From the NCBI GenBank assembly GCA_965279475.1, contig CBDIIA010000002.1:434001-498000 (forward strand): a stretch of DNA of 64,000 bases, written 5' to 3'. Under the pieces are notes generated by a model, which saw only the letters and a list, made by a program, of their open reading frames with translations, was not told the origin of the DNA and made no database searches. The position numbers were made by a program, and so were the translations under genes. Shown here one piece after another: positions 36,264 through 45,352 of this stretch. The stretch is from Pseudorhodoferax sp965279475 (GTDB taxonomy: Bacteria > Pseudomonadota > Gammaproteobacteria > Burkholderiales > Burkholderiaceae_C). Every line of letters begins with the position of its first letter. Within the stretch, counting starts at the first letter, position 1.

Positions 36264-37283
36264 TCAGAGTTTGCCGCCCTGCACCGCCACCACCTCCTGA
36301 TCGATCGCGCCGAAAATGCTCGCCCCGTCCCGCCCCTTCATCTCGATCCGGATGCTGTCGCCGAACCGCATGAATTCGGTCGTGGGCTTGCCGTCCTGAA
36401 TGGTCTCGATCGCGCGTTTTTCGGCGATGCAGCTGTAGCCCTTGGGCCATTCGATGCGGCCGTCGGTCTCCACGCCCTGGTTGCTGACGGTGCCCGAGCC
36501 GACGATGGAGCCGGCGCGCACGTTGCGGGTCTTGCAGATGTGGGCGATCAGCTGGCCGAAGTGGAAGGTCATGTCGGGGCCGGCGTCGCACAGGCCGACC
36601 TTGCGGCCGTTCCAGGTCGATTGCAGCGTCAGGTGCAGGCGGCCCTTGTCCCAGGCGTCGCCCAGTTCGTCGAGCGTCACGGCCACCGGGCTGAAGGCCG
36701 TGGCCGGCTTGCTCTGGAAGAAGCCGAAGCCCTTGGCCAGCTCGGCCGGGATCAGGTTGCGCAGACTCACATCGTTGGCCAGCATCACCAGGCGGATACC
36801 GTCCAGCGCCTGTTCGGGCGTGGCACCCATGGGCACGTCGGCGGTGACCACAGCGATCTCGGCTTCGAAGTCGATGCCGAAGTCTTCCGACGGGCAGCGC
36901 ACCGGGTCGCAAGGCCCGATGAAGTCGTCGCTGCCGCCCTGGTACATCAGCGGGTCGGTGTAGAAGGAGGCCGGCACTTCGGCATGGCGCGCCTTGCGCA
37001 CCAGCTCCACGTGGTTGATGTAGGCGGAGCCGTCAGCCCACTGGTAGGCCCGCGGCAGCGGCGCCATGCACTGCTGCGGATCGAACGGGAACGCATGGCG
37101 GGCCTTGCCGCCGTTCAGGGTCTCGTACAGGTCCTGCAGCTGCGGCGCGATGAAGTTCCAGTCGTCCAGCGCCTGCTGCAGGCAGCTGGCGATGCCGGTC
37201 GCATAATGGGCCGTGGACAGGTCGCGTGAGACCACGACCAGCTGGCCGTCGCGGGAACCATCTTTGTAGGTAGCGAGTTTCAT
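36264..37283 (-). CDS. Fumarylacetoacetate hydrolase-family protein
   Basis: A 339-residue C-C bond hydrolase. The FAH fold has FGIDFEAEIAVVTADVPMG (metal-binding Glu residues) and GSIVGSGTVSNQG, with C-terminal GDSIRIEMKGRDG. The usual tyrosine-degradation context (hmgA, maiA) is absent, so the substrate is uncertain. It starts at ATG 37283 (MKLATYKDGSRDGQLVVV), 110 bases from the divergent DUF3108 gene. Downstream the Schlafen-domain gene starts ten bases after the stop, on the same strand. Confidence 0.87.
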   Translation of the reverse strand: MKLATYKDGSRDGQLVVVSRDLSTAHYATGIASCLQQALDDWNFIAPQLQDLYETLNGGKARHAFPFDPQQCMAPLPRAYQWADGSAYINHVELVRKARHAEVPASFYTDPLMYQGGSDDFIGPCDPVRCPSEDFGIDFEAEIAVVTADVPMGATPEQALDGIRLVMLANDVSLRNLIPAELAKGFGFFQSKPATAFSPVAVTLDELGDAWDKGRLHLTLQSTWNGRKVGLCDAGPDMTFHFGQLIAHICKTRNVRAGSIVGSGTVSNQGVETDGRIEWPKGYSCIAEKRAIETIQDGKPTTEFMRFGDSIRIEMKGRDGASIFGAIDQEVVAVQGGKL

Positions 37284-37393
37284 GAAATCGGGCCTTGCCC
37301 CGTAGTGGCTTGAATGGCGCAGGATACAACCAACCCCCACGCTGACGCGGACCCGGCCGCCCGCCTGCGGATGCGCCCGCCGGAGTACGCCGC

Positions 37394-38530
37394 TTGAGCG
37401 CGCTGGCGCTGCCTGCCCCGGTGCGCCCGCCGCCGCGCGGCGTGTTGTGGGCGCTCGGCGCCGTGGTGCTGATCGGCCACCTGGTGCTGCTGCAGACCAT
37501 GCCGGCCGCACTGGCACCGCCGGACAAGGCCAGCACCCGCGCCTTCACCACCCGCACGATCGTGCTCACACCACCGCCCCCGGCCGAAGCAGCGCCCCCG
37601 CCCAAGGCCGAGCCCGTGGCCAAACCGCCGCCCACACCGCGCCCCCGCAGGCCAGCGCCGCCCAAGGCGGCGGTCGAGCCCGCGCCGCCGGCCATGTCGG
37701 CCCAGCCTTCGCCGGCACCGGACCCGGCGCCAGAAGCGACGGAAACAACGGTTGCCGCCACGCCGGCGCCTGCCGCCTCGGCGCCGGTGATGGCGGCGTC
37801 CGAGCCGCCAGCGTCGAACATCGTCGTCGGCCCCACGGCGGCCGACACCCCTGCGCCACCGCCTCCAGCGCCGCAGCCGGCCGCGATGGCGCTGGCGATT
37901 CCGGGGTCGGTACGCCTCAAGTACGAGCTGACCGGCGAATACAAGAAGCAGACCTACCATGCCCGCGGCGAGCTGCTGTGGCTGCAGGACGGCCAGACCT
38001 ACGATGCGCGGCTGGAGGCCAGCGCGTTCCTGGTCGGCTCGCGCGTGCGCACCAGCAGCGGCAGGATCACCGACCGCGGCCTGGCGCCAACGCGTTTCGC
38101 GGAGAAGTGGCGCGGCGAGGTCGCGGCGCACTTCGAACGCGACAAGGGCCAGATCAGCTTCAGTGCCAACACCCCCAAGGCACCGCTGCTGCCCGACGTG
38201 CAGGACCAGCTCAGCGTGCTGCTGCAGCTGGCATCCATGATCGCCGGGGACCCGTCCAAATACCCCGTCGGCACTACGGTCACGGTGCCTGTGGTCGGGC
38301 CGCGCGATGCCGACATCTGGGTGTTCACGATGCAGGGCGACGAACGCATCTACCTGCCGACCGGCGAAACCGCCACCGTCAAGCTCACCCGCAACCCGCG
38401 CAAGGAGTTCGACCAGAAGGTCGAAGCCTGGCTCGCACCGGCATTGAGCTACATGCCGGTGCGCTTCCGCATGACCCAGCCGAACGGCGATTTCGTCGAC
38501 CAGCAGCTGCGCGCGGTCGACAAACCTTGA
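37394..38530 (+). CDS. DUF3108 periplasmic protein with TonB-like N-terminus
   Basis: A 378-residue protein with one membrane anchor (residues 15-36, GVLWALGAVVLIGHLVLLQT), a 100-residue proline/alanine-rich linker rich in PPP and AP runs, and a C-terminal DUF3108 beta-sandwich (about 175-378; VRLKYELTGEYKKQTYHARGE). The anchor plus Pro-rich stretch is reminiscent of TonB. TTG at 37394 is taken as start, with GGAG nine bases before; a GTG at 37421 is another option. Function unknown. Confidence 0.75.
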   Translation: MSALALPAPVRPPPRGVLWALGAVVLIGHLVLLQTMPAALAPPDKASTRAFTTRTIVLTPPPPAEAAPPPKAEPVAKPPPTPRPRRPAPPKAAVEPAPPAMSAQPSPAPDPAPEATETTVAATPAPAASAPVMAASEPPASNIVVGPTAADTPAPPPPAPQPAAMALAIPGSVRLKYELTGEYKKQTYHARGELLWLQDGQTYDARLEASAFLVGSRVRTSSGRITDRGLAPTRFAEKWRGEVAAHFERDKGQISFSANTPKAPLLPDVQDQLSVLLQLASMIAGDPSKYPVGTTVTVPVVGPRDADIWVFTMQGDERIYLPTGETATVKLTRNPRKEFDQKVEAWLAPALSYMPVRFRMTQPNGDFVDQQLRAVDKP

Positions 38531-38646
38531 GCCGGAACCGGGCATTTCGCACGAAGGGTAGTCGCCCGCCTACCGCCTGTCAGCCTTGAAACTGGCCCGA
38601 ACGTTGCAATCTACGGTGCAAGATGACGAAAAGGACGGGCTACTCC

Positions 38647-38970
38647 ATGAACATGCTCTATGACTCCGACTCCTTTGTGGTGGTCCACATGGAGCCGAGT
38701 GCCGGCGATCTCGACGTGCTGGTGCAGGACGGCGACGTGCTGGAAACCAAGCAGTCCCGTCCCGGCCCGCTGGTTCCTGCCCTAGAGCGACACGGCTTCG
38801 AGATCGTCGACAAGCGCTCGGGCAAAGAGGTGTACCTCGACGGCTCCTGGGCCAAGTTGTTCCAGAAGCACATTTCCGCGTGGCGGGCGAACACGCCCAC
38901 GCAGGAAGAGGTGGAAGACACCCTGGAGCGCTACGCCGAACTGGCGCAGAACCCGGTGGTCATGCACTGA
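38647..38970 (+). CDS. DUF3567 family protein
   Basis: A 107-residue acidic cytoplasmic protein. It carries the DUF3567 signature near the N-terminus (MLYDSDSFVVVHM) and a central HGFEIVDKRSGKEVYLDGSWA block, with an acidic helix at the end. The family is essentially confined to Burkholderiales and has no assigned role. The ATG at 38647 (MNMLYDSD) is chosen by comparison with the family start; an in-frame ATG eight codons upstream exists. Confidence 0.85.
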   Translation: MNMLYDSDSFVVVHMEPSAGDLDVLVQDGDVLETKQSRPGPLVPALERHGFEIVDKRSGKEVYLDGSWAKLFQKHISAWRANTPTQEEVEDTLERYAELAQNPVVMH

Positions 38971-39037
38971 CAGGGTGCATTTCCGTCCTGCCTGCGACGG
39001 CGGGCAGGCGGACAGCCGGCATGCGTAACATGCCGCC

Positions 39038-39841
39038 ATGAAACGCCGCCTTCCCGTCCTGGCCCTGCTGGCCGCCGCACTCCTTGCCGGCTGTGCCCAG
39101 CTGCATCTCCCCGATTTTGACCCCAACCGGCTGCTGCCGGCCGATGCCATCCTGCTCGGTGAGCAGCACGACGTGACCCAGCACCAGCGCATCCACGTGC
39201 AGGTGGTCAGGGCGTTGGTCCTGCGCGACCGCCTGGCGGCCGTGGCGCTGGAGATGGCGGAACAGGGCGGCGACACGCTGGCGCTCGACAAGGACGCGGA
39301 CGAAGGCCTGGTGCGCGCCGCGCTGCACTGGGACGACCGGGCCTGGCCCTGGGCCAAGTACGGCCCGGCCGTGATGACCGCGGTGCGCGAAGGTGTGCCG
39401 GTGTACGGCGCCAACCTGCCGCGCAGCGAGATGCGGGTGGCCATGGCCAATGCTGCGCTGGACGCCCAGCTGCCAGCGCCGGCCCTGGCGGCACAGCGCC
39501 AGGCCATCCAGGCCGGCCATTGCGACATGCTGCCGGCCGAGCAGATCGGGCCGATGGCGCGCATCCAGATCGCCCGCGACGAAGCGATGGCGCGCACCCT
39601 CACGCGCGCGGCCCGGCGCGGCCAGACCGTGCTGCTGCTGGCCGGCGCCGGACACGTCGACCGGATGCTGGGCGTGCCGGTGCACCTGCCGGCCGGGTTT
39701 ACGGTGCGGTCGGTGCGCCTGCTGGCAGGGGGCAAGCCGGCCGATGCCAAGCCTTCGGCGTCGTTCGATGCCGTCTGGCCGACGGTCGCCGGACCCGAGA
39801 CGGACCACTGCGCGGATCTGCGCCGCCAGCTCGGCCGCTGA
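39038..39841 (+). CDS. ChaN-family haem/iron-regulated lipoprotein
   Basis: A 267-residue putative lipoprotein with the lipobox LLAGC (Cys19) and the ChaN signatures ILLGEQHDVTQHQ and AVALEMAEQGGD, then a C-terminal LLLAGAGHVDRMLGVP. ChaN of Campylobacter binds two cofacial haems, but its haem tyrosine cannot be confirmed here. The gene lies 67 bases after DUF3567 in the same orientation. Confidence 0.8.
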   Translation: MKRRLPVLALLAAALLAGCAQLHLPDFDPNRLLPADAILLGEQHDVTQHQRIHVQVVRALVLRDRLAAVALEMAEQGGDTLALDKDADEGLVRAALHWDDRAWPWAKYGPAVMTAVREGVPVYGANLPRSEMRVAMANAALDAQLPAPALAAQRQAIQAGHCDMLPAEQIGPMARIQIARDEAMARTLTRAARRGQTVLLLAGAGHVDRMLGVPVHLPAGFTVRSVRLLAGGKPADAKPSASFDAVWPTVAGPETDHCADLRRQLGR

Positions 39842-39932
39842 GCGGGCCGCTGTCGTTGCGGCAGCGCCATGCGCGGCGCGACTCCATCGGCTGCCGTGGT
39901 GACGCCATGCCGTGCTGCGACAATTCACCCGT

Positions 39933-40781
39933 ATGACCAGCGCCTACGTCCTCACCCTTTCCTGCCCTGACCGCCAGGGCATCGTGCACGCCGTCTCCGG
40001 TTTCCTGCTGGAGCGCGGCGGCAACATCGAAGAAGCGGCCCAGTACAACGACCACGCCACCGGACTGTTCTTCATGCGGGTGCAGTTCGCCTGCGAACGC
40101 GTGGGCCAGGCCGAGCTGCGCACCCAGCTGGCCGCGTTTGCCGACACCTTCGCGATGCGCTGGAGTCTGCACGCCACAGCCGAGCCGGTCCGCGCCGTGC
40201 TGATGGTCAGCAAGGAAGGCCATTGCCTGAACGACCTGCTGTTTCGCTGGCAGAGCGGCCTGCTGCCGCTGGACATCCGCGCGATCGTCTCGAACCACCG
40301 CGACTTCTACCAGCTGGCGGCCAGCTACAACGTGCCGTTCCACCACATTCCCGTCACCGCGGCGACCAAGGCCCAGGCCGAAGCCAAGGCCTACGAGATC
40401 ATCGAAGCCGAAGGTGCCGAGCTGGTGGTGCTGGCGCGCTACATGCAGATCCTGTCGGACGACCTGTGCCGCAAGCTGGCCGGCCGCGCGATCAACATCC
40501 ACCATTCGTTCCTGCCGAGCTTCAAGGGCGCGAAGCCCTATTACCAGGCGCACGACCGCGGCGTGAAGCTGATCGGCGCCACCGCGCACTACGTGACGGC
40601 CGACCTCGACGAAGGCCCGATCATCGAGCAGGACGTCGCCCGCGCCGACCACAGCAAGACCGTCGAAGACCTGACCGCGATGGGCCGCGATACCGAAAGC
40701 CAGGTGCTGGCCCGCGCCGTCAAGTGGCACAGCGAGCACCGCGTGCTGCTGAACGGCCACAAGACCGTGATCTTCAAGTAG
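39933..40781 (+). CDS. purU: Formyltetrahydrofolate deformylase
   Basis: Hydrolyses 10-formyl-THF to THF and formate, balancing the one-carbon pool for purine and glycine metabolism. The 282-residue product has an N-terminal ACT domain (residues 5-80; LTLSCPDRQGIVHAVSGFLL) and a C-terminal formyl-transferase fold with NHRDFYQLA, INIHHSFLPSFKGAKPYYQA and HYVTADLDEGPIIEQDV. ATG at 39933 chosen; an in-frame GTG seven codons upstream would add residues unlike the family. Convergent with psd, three bases apart. Confidence 0.95.
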   Translation: MTSAYVLTLSCPDRQGIVHAVSGFLLERGGNIEEAAQYNDHATGLFFMRVQFACERVGQAELRTQLAAFADTFAMRWSLHATAEPVRAVLMVSKEGHCLNDLLFRWQSGLLPLDIRAIVSNHRDFYQLAASYNVPFHHIPVTAATKAQAEAKAYEIIEAEGAELVVLARYMQILSDDLCRKLAGRAINIHHSFLPSFKGAKPYYQAHDRGVKLIGATAHYVTADLDEGPIIEQDVARADHSKTVEDLTAMGRDTESQVLARAVKWHSEHRVLLNGHKTVIFK

Positions 40782-40784
40782 CGT

Positions 40785-41639
40785 TCAGCCCGCAACGGCC
40801 CGGTCGGCCATCCGCTCGCCCAGTCGGATCGCCCGACCGCTGCTCCACTCGGTGTTGAAGCGCAGCGGCCCGCGCGGGAACAGCATCACGACGGTGGAGC
40901 CGAGCAGGAAGCGCCCCATCTCCTCGCCCTGGCGCAGCGACACCGGCTGGTTCTCGTAGGTCCATTCGCGCAGGGTGGCACTGCGCGGCGGGTTGACGAC
41001 GCCATGCCAGACGGTGGCCATGCTGCCGACGATGGTCGCGCCGACCAGCACCAGCACGAATGGCCCGTGCGGCGAATCGAACACGCAGACCACGCGCTCG
41101 TTGCGCGCGAACAGGCCCGGCACGCCGCGCGCGGTAGTCGGGTTGACCGAGAACAGATCGCCCGGCACGTACACCATGCGCACCAGCGTGCCGTCGCAGG
41201 GCATGTGGATGCGGTGGTAGTCGCGCGGGCTCAGGTACAGCGTCGCAAAGCTGCCATGCTGGAACTGCGCCGCCAGTGCCGCATCACCGCCGACCAAGGC
41301 ACGTGTGCTGTAGCCATGGCCCTTGGCCTGGAAGATCTGGTCGTCTGCGATCGGACCGAACTGGCTGATGGCACCATCGACCGGGCACACCAGATCGGCC
41401 TGTGCCAGAGGCCGGGCGCCTTCTTTCAGCGCGCGCGTGAAGAAGTCGTTGAAGCTCGCGTAACGGCGGATGTCGGGCTCGGCCGCCTCGGCCATGTCGA
41501 CGCCGTACTTGCCGACGAACCAGCGGATGATGGCCGTGGTGCCGCTGCCCCAGCGCGACGAAGCCACCCAGCCGCCGAACGACGTCATCGCCCGTTTGGG
41601 CATCAGGTATTGCGGCAACACCGCGAGTCGGTCGGACAC
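40785..41639 (-). CDS. psd: Phosphatidylserine decarboxylase proenzyme
   Basis: Makes phosphatidylethanolamine from phosphatidylserine at the inner membrane. The 284-residue proenzyme has the cleavage motif LGST (in RFLLGSTVVMLFP) near the C-terminus, whose Ser becomes the pyruvoyl group, plus YLSPRDYHRIHMPCDG and VCPVDGAISQFG. Length is typical (about 285). The start is a GTG at 41639 (MSDRLAVLPQYLMPK); an upstream TTG or GTG in the open frame would give an unmatched tail. No pssA is in view. Confidence 0.95.
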   Translation of the reverse strand: MSDRLAVLPQYLMPKRAMTSFGGWVASSRWGSGTTAIIRWFVGKYGVDMAEAAEPDIRRYASFNDFFTRALKEGARPLAQADLVCPVDGAISQFGPIADDQIFQAKGHGYSTRALVGGDAALAAQFQHGSFATLYLSPRDYHRIHMPCDGTLVRMVYVPGDLFSVNPTTARGVPGLFARNERVVCVFDSPHGPFVLVLVGATIVGSMATVWHGVVNPPRSATLREWTYENQPVSLRQGEEMGRFLLGSTVVMLFPRGPLRFNTEWSSGRAIRLGERMADRAVAG

Positions 41640-41761
41640 GGGACAGGTCTCGGTAAGGGGGATCGGAAGGGAGGACGGGGCGCAGTGTATCTCTTGACCC
41701 CGCCGGTGCGGCGTAGGCAAACCACCCCTTGCGCGCACCCGGCAAGCCCGACAATCGGGCG

Positions 41762-42652
41762 ATGGTTTCTCCCGCCCGCATCCCCCCGATCCAGTGCCTG
41801 CTGACCTTCGAGGCGCTGGCCCGGTTGCGCAGCGTCACGCAGGCGGCGGAAGAACTCTGCGTGACGCCCAGCGCCGTCAGCCACCGGGTGCGCCAGCTCG
41901 AGCAGGCCATCGGCACCAAGCTGTTCGGCCGCGCCGATTTCTCGCTGACCACCGAGGGCAGCGAATACCTCGCCCATGTGCGCGAAGGCCTGGCGATGCT
42001 CGAACGCTTTCCGAGTGCGCAGCCGGCGCCGGGCAAACGCAAGCTGCGCCTGGCGGTCACGCCGACCTTCGCACGTTCGCTGCTGATCCCCCGGCTGCGG
42101 CAGTTCACCGAGGCCTATCCCGAGATCGATCTCACGCTGCAGGTCAGCATTCCGCTGCTCGACGTGGTGGCCGAGGATGCCGATCTGATGGTGCGCTTCG
42201 GCACCGGGCGGTATGCCGACGTCGAGCACGTGTGCATCGCGCGCGACGAGGTCACGCCGATGGCATCGCCCGCCTATGTGCGCGAGCACGGCCCCTTCGT
42301 CGCGGCGGACGACCTGGAGGGCGAACGTTTCCTGCGCTCGCCGCTGGACCCGTGGCGGCCCTGGTTCGCGGTCCAGGCACTCGACTGGCCCGAGCCCGCG
42401 GAAGGCTCGCAGTTCAACGACATCGGCCTGATGTGCGACGCCGCTGCCGCCGGCATGGGCATCGCGCTGGTGCGCCTGAAACTCGGCGCGCCCTGGCTGG
42501 ACCACGGGTCGCTGGTGCGGCTGGGCAGCAGCCCGGCGTTCACCGGCAGCGTGCCGAGCCCGCACGCGCACTACCTGTGCTGGCGCACCGGCATGATGGA
42601 CCGCTGGGAATGCGCCGCGTTCGCCGACTGGCTGAAGCAGGCCGTGGCCTGA
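41762..42652 (+). CDS. LysR-family regulator, GcvA-like
   Basis: A 296-residue regulator with the LysR HTH (residues 8-65; LLTFEALARLRSVTQAAEEL, CVTPSAVSHRVRQLEQAIG) and a periplasmic-binding-like effector domain from residue 95. The N-terminal pattern is GcvA-like. The glcD gene starts 90 bases downstream on the same strand, so it may regulate glycolate oxidation; that is inference. Product effector unknown. Confidence 0.87.
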   Translation: MVSPARIPPIQCLLTFEALARLRSVTQAAEELCVTPSAVSHRVRQLEQAIGTKLFGRADFSLTTEGSEYLAHVREGLAMLERFPSAQPAPGKRKLRLAVTPTFARSLLIPRLRQFTEAYPEIDLTLQVSIPLLDVVAEDADLMVRFGTGRYADVEHVCIARDEVTPMASPAYVREHGPFVAADDLEGERFLRSPLDPWRPWFAVQALDWPEPAEGSQFNDIGLMCDAAAAGMGIALVRLKLGAPWLDHGSLVRLGSSPAFTGSVPSPHAHYLCWRTGMMDRWECAAFADWLKQAVA

Positions 42653-42742
42653 GTTTTTCACGCGCCGGCTGCAGATTTCTCAGCCGGCGCCGGCGCGTTT
42701 TGCCGTAGAGTCGTTCGCTCGGAACCGGCCTTCGGACACGCC

Positions 42743-44245
42743 ATGCCAACCACTGCTTCTGCCACCGTCCCGCCCGCCGCCGCGCGGGCCGCACGCCAAT
42801 CCCAGGTCGTCGCCGCGTTGCGCGCGGTGCTGCCCGCCCACGCGCTGCTGTGGCACGACGAGGACACCGTTCCCTACGAATGCGACGGCCTCACCGCCTA
42901 CCGCCAGCGGCCGATGGCCGTGGCCCTGCCCGAAACTGAAGCGCAGGTGCAGGCCGTGCTGCAGGCATGCCACGCGTTCGACGTGCCGGTGGTGGCGCGC
43001 GGTGCCGGTACAGGCTTGTCGGGCGGCGCGATGCCGCACGCGCTCGGGGTCACGCTGTCGATGGCCAAGTTCAACAAGATCCTGCGTGTCGACCCCGTCA
43101 GCCGCACCGCCGTCGTGCAGTGCGGCGTGCGCAACCTGGCCATCAGCGAGGCCGCCGCGCCACACGGCCTGTACTACGCGCCGGATCCGTCGAGCCAGAT
43201 CGCCTGCACTATCGGCGGCAACGTCGCCGAGAACTCGGGAGGCGTGCATTGCCTGAAGTACGGCCTGACCGTGCACAACGTGCTGAAGGTCAGCGGCTTC
43301 ACCGTCGAGGGTGAACCCGTCACCTTCGGCGGCGACGCACTCGACGTGCCCGGCCTCGACCTGCTGGCCGTGCTGATCGGTTCGGAAGGCATGCTGGCGG
43401 TGACGACCGAGGTCACGGTCCGGCTCATTCCCAAGCCGCAACTGGCGCGCTGCATCATGGCCAGCTTCGACGACATCCGCAAGGCGGGCGCCGCGGTGGC
43501 GGCGGTGATCGCGGCCGGCATCATCCCGGCCGGGCTCGAGATGATGGACAAGCCGATGACCGCGGCGGTCGAGGACTTCGTGCACGCCGGCTACGACCTG
43601 GAGGCCGCGGCCATCCTGCTGTGCGAGAGCGATGGCACGCCGGAGGAAGTCGAGGAAGAAATCGGCCGCATGACAGCCGTGTTGCGCGGCTGCGGCGCGA
43701 CCGCCATTGCGGTGAGCCGCGACGAGGCCGAACGCCTGCGTTTCTGGAGCGGCCGCAAAAACGCCTTCCCGGCCTCGGGCCGCATCAGCCCCGACTACAT
43801 GTGCATGGACTCGACCATCCCGCGCAAACGGCTGGCCGACATCCTGCTCGCCATCGCCGAGATGGAGAAGAAATACCAGCTGCGCTGCGCCAACGTGTTC
43901 CATGCCGGCGACGGCAACCTGCATCCGCTGATCCTGTTCGATGCCAACGATCCGGACCAGCTGCACCGCTGCGAGCTGTTCGGCGCCGACATCCTGGAGA
44001 CCAGCGTTGCGATGGGCGGCACGGTGACCGGCGAGCACGGCGTCGGCGTCGAGAAGCTCAACTCGATGTGCGTGCAGTTCTCGGCCGAGGAGAACGCGCA
44101 GATGTTCGGCGTCAAGCGTGCGTTCGATGCCAAGGGACTGCTGAACCCCGGCAAGGTGATCCCGATGCTGAACCGCTGTGCCGAGTACGGCAAGATGCTG
44201 GTGCGCGGCGGGCGGATCGCGCATCCGGACCTGGAACGCTATTGA
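42743..44245 (+). CDS. glcD: FAD-linked oxidase, glycolate oxidase subunit GlcD
   Basis: Oxidises D-2-hydroxyacids such as glycolate; GlcD usually works with GlcE and GlcF. The 500-residue product has the FAD-binding-4 motifs VPVVARGAGTGLSGGAMP and SSQIACTIGGNVAENSGGVH, GLDLLAVLIGSEGMLAV, and the C-terminal FAD-linked-oxidase block FHAGDGNLHPLILFD and GTVTGEHGVGVEKL. No glcE or glcF follows in this window, so the partner may be elsewhere or it may act as a D-lactate-type oxidase. An ATPase pseudogene and lrgAB come next. Confidence 0.9.
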   Translation: MPTTASATVPPAAARAARQSQVVAALRAVLPAHALLWHDEDTVPYECDGLTAYRQRPMAVALPETEAQVQAVLQACHAFDVPVVARGAGTGLSGGAMPHALGVTLSMAKFNKILRVDPVSRTAVVQCGVRNLAISEAAAPHGLYYAPDPSSQIACTIGGNVAENSGGVHCLKYGLTVHNVLKVSGFTVEGEPVTFGGDALDVPGLDLLAVLIGSEGMLAVTTEVTVRLIPKPQLARCIMASFDDIRKAGAAVAAVIAAGIIPAGLEMMDKPMTAAVEDFVHAGYDLEAAAILLCESDGTPEEVEEEIGRMTAVLRGCGATAIAVSRDEAERLRFWSGRKNAFPASGRISPDYMCMDSTIPRKRLADILLAIAEMEKKYQLRCANVFHAGDGNLHPLILFDANDPDQLHRCELFGADILETSVAMGGTVTGEHGVGVEKLNSMCVQFSAEENAQMFGVKRAFDAKGLLNPGKVIPMLNRCAEYGKMLVRGGRIAHPDLERY

Positions 44246-44299
44246 TCCTGTCTGCCCGGGCATGCGCAAGGCCCAGGCACGACGACGACCATTCCTGGA

Positions 44300-44343
44300 A
44301 TTACTCAATGCACTGAGTAAAATTACTCAACCGATTGAGTAAT
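44300..44343 (+). repeat. Two tandem 22-bp inverted repeats before the AAA ATPase gene
   Basis: ATTACTCA, a 6-base spacer, then its reverse complement TGAGTAAT occur twice in direct succession: 44300-44321 (last base of the right arm A instead of T) and 44322-44343 (perfect 8-bp arms). Period is exactly 22 bp, about two helical turns, and the second ends five bases before the ATG at 44349. The layout is that of an operator for a dimeric or self-regulating DNA-binding protein. It is clearly AT-richer than the flanks. Confidence 0.75.
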
Positions 44344-44348
44344 TTCCG

Positions 44349-45352
44349 ATGCCTCTTCAGATTCAGCGATCCGCACTGGCGCCTCTCGTTGCACGTCTGC
44401 GCGAACCTCGCCGCTTTCTCCAGGTCGTGGCAGGACCGCGCCAGGTCGGCAAGACCACGCTGGTGCGGCAGGCGTTGAGTGCGCTGTCGGCGGACCGTGG
44501 GGGCTCCGCCCTGGCGCAACACAGCGTCAGCGCCGACAACCCCGGCCTGCAGGGCACGCGCTGGCTGGCAACACAGTGGGAGACCGCCCGCGCATTGGCG
44601 CAGCAAGCCGGCGCCAGCGTGCTGGTGCTGGACGAAGTGCAGAAACTGCCCGGCTGGACCAACGAAGTCAAACGCCTGTGGGACGCAGACACCGCCGCCG
44701 GGCGCGACGTGCGCGCGATGCGCTGATCGAAACCACCATCAGCAAGGACGTGTTGCTGATGTCCCCGGTGCAGAAACCGGCTTTGCTGCGCCGCGTGTTC
44801 GACCTGGCATGCCGCTACAGCGGCCAGATGCTGAGTTACCAGAAGATGATGGGCCAGTTGGGCGATGCAGGCAACACCACGACGCTGGCCCACTACCTCG
44901 AACTGCTCGAAGGGGCGGGCATGGTGTGCGGGCTGCAGAAGTACGCCGGGCAGGCCGTACGGCAACGCGCCTCCAGCCCCAAGCTGCAGGTCTACAACAC
45001 GGCCTTGATGGGCTCGCTTGCGGTGGCGGAAGGCTACGGATTCCGGCAGGTGCGGGCAACGCCCGACCTGTGGGGCCGCATGGTGGAAAGCGCGGTAGGG
45101 GCGGAGTTGCTGGCACGCCGGCTCACCCACAGTACATCGAACCCCAGCGTGCACTACTGGAACGAGGGAGGCAAGGAAGTCGACTACGTTCTGCCCGATG
45201 CACAGGCGCTGTTCGCACTCGAAGTGAAGAGCGGCCGCCATCGCGGCAACACCTCCGGGCTCGACACCTTCTGCGCGGCGTTTCCCACGGCGCGCCCCTT
45301 GACCATCGGCACCGGCGGGCTCGCGCTGGAACAGTGGTTCGCCACCCCATGA
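44349..45352 (+). pseudogene. Broken AAA_14/DUF4143 ATPase gene with an internal deletion
   Basis: Frame 1 (44349-44726) encodes residues 1-125 of an AAA_14 ATPase with Walker A GPRQVGKTTL and Walker B VLVLDEVQK, then ends RDVRAMR-stop. The remainder resumes in another frame at about 44714 with RDALIETTISKDVLLMS and continues to 45352 as the DUF4143 C-terminal domain (GNTTTLAHYLELLEGAGMV, VHYWNEGGKEVDYVL). By comparison with family members roughly 65-70 residues (sensor motifs) are missing at the junction, as expected for a deletion at a short GACGTGCGC-type repeat. The stop overlaps lrgA by ATGA. Confidence 0.82.
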
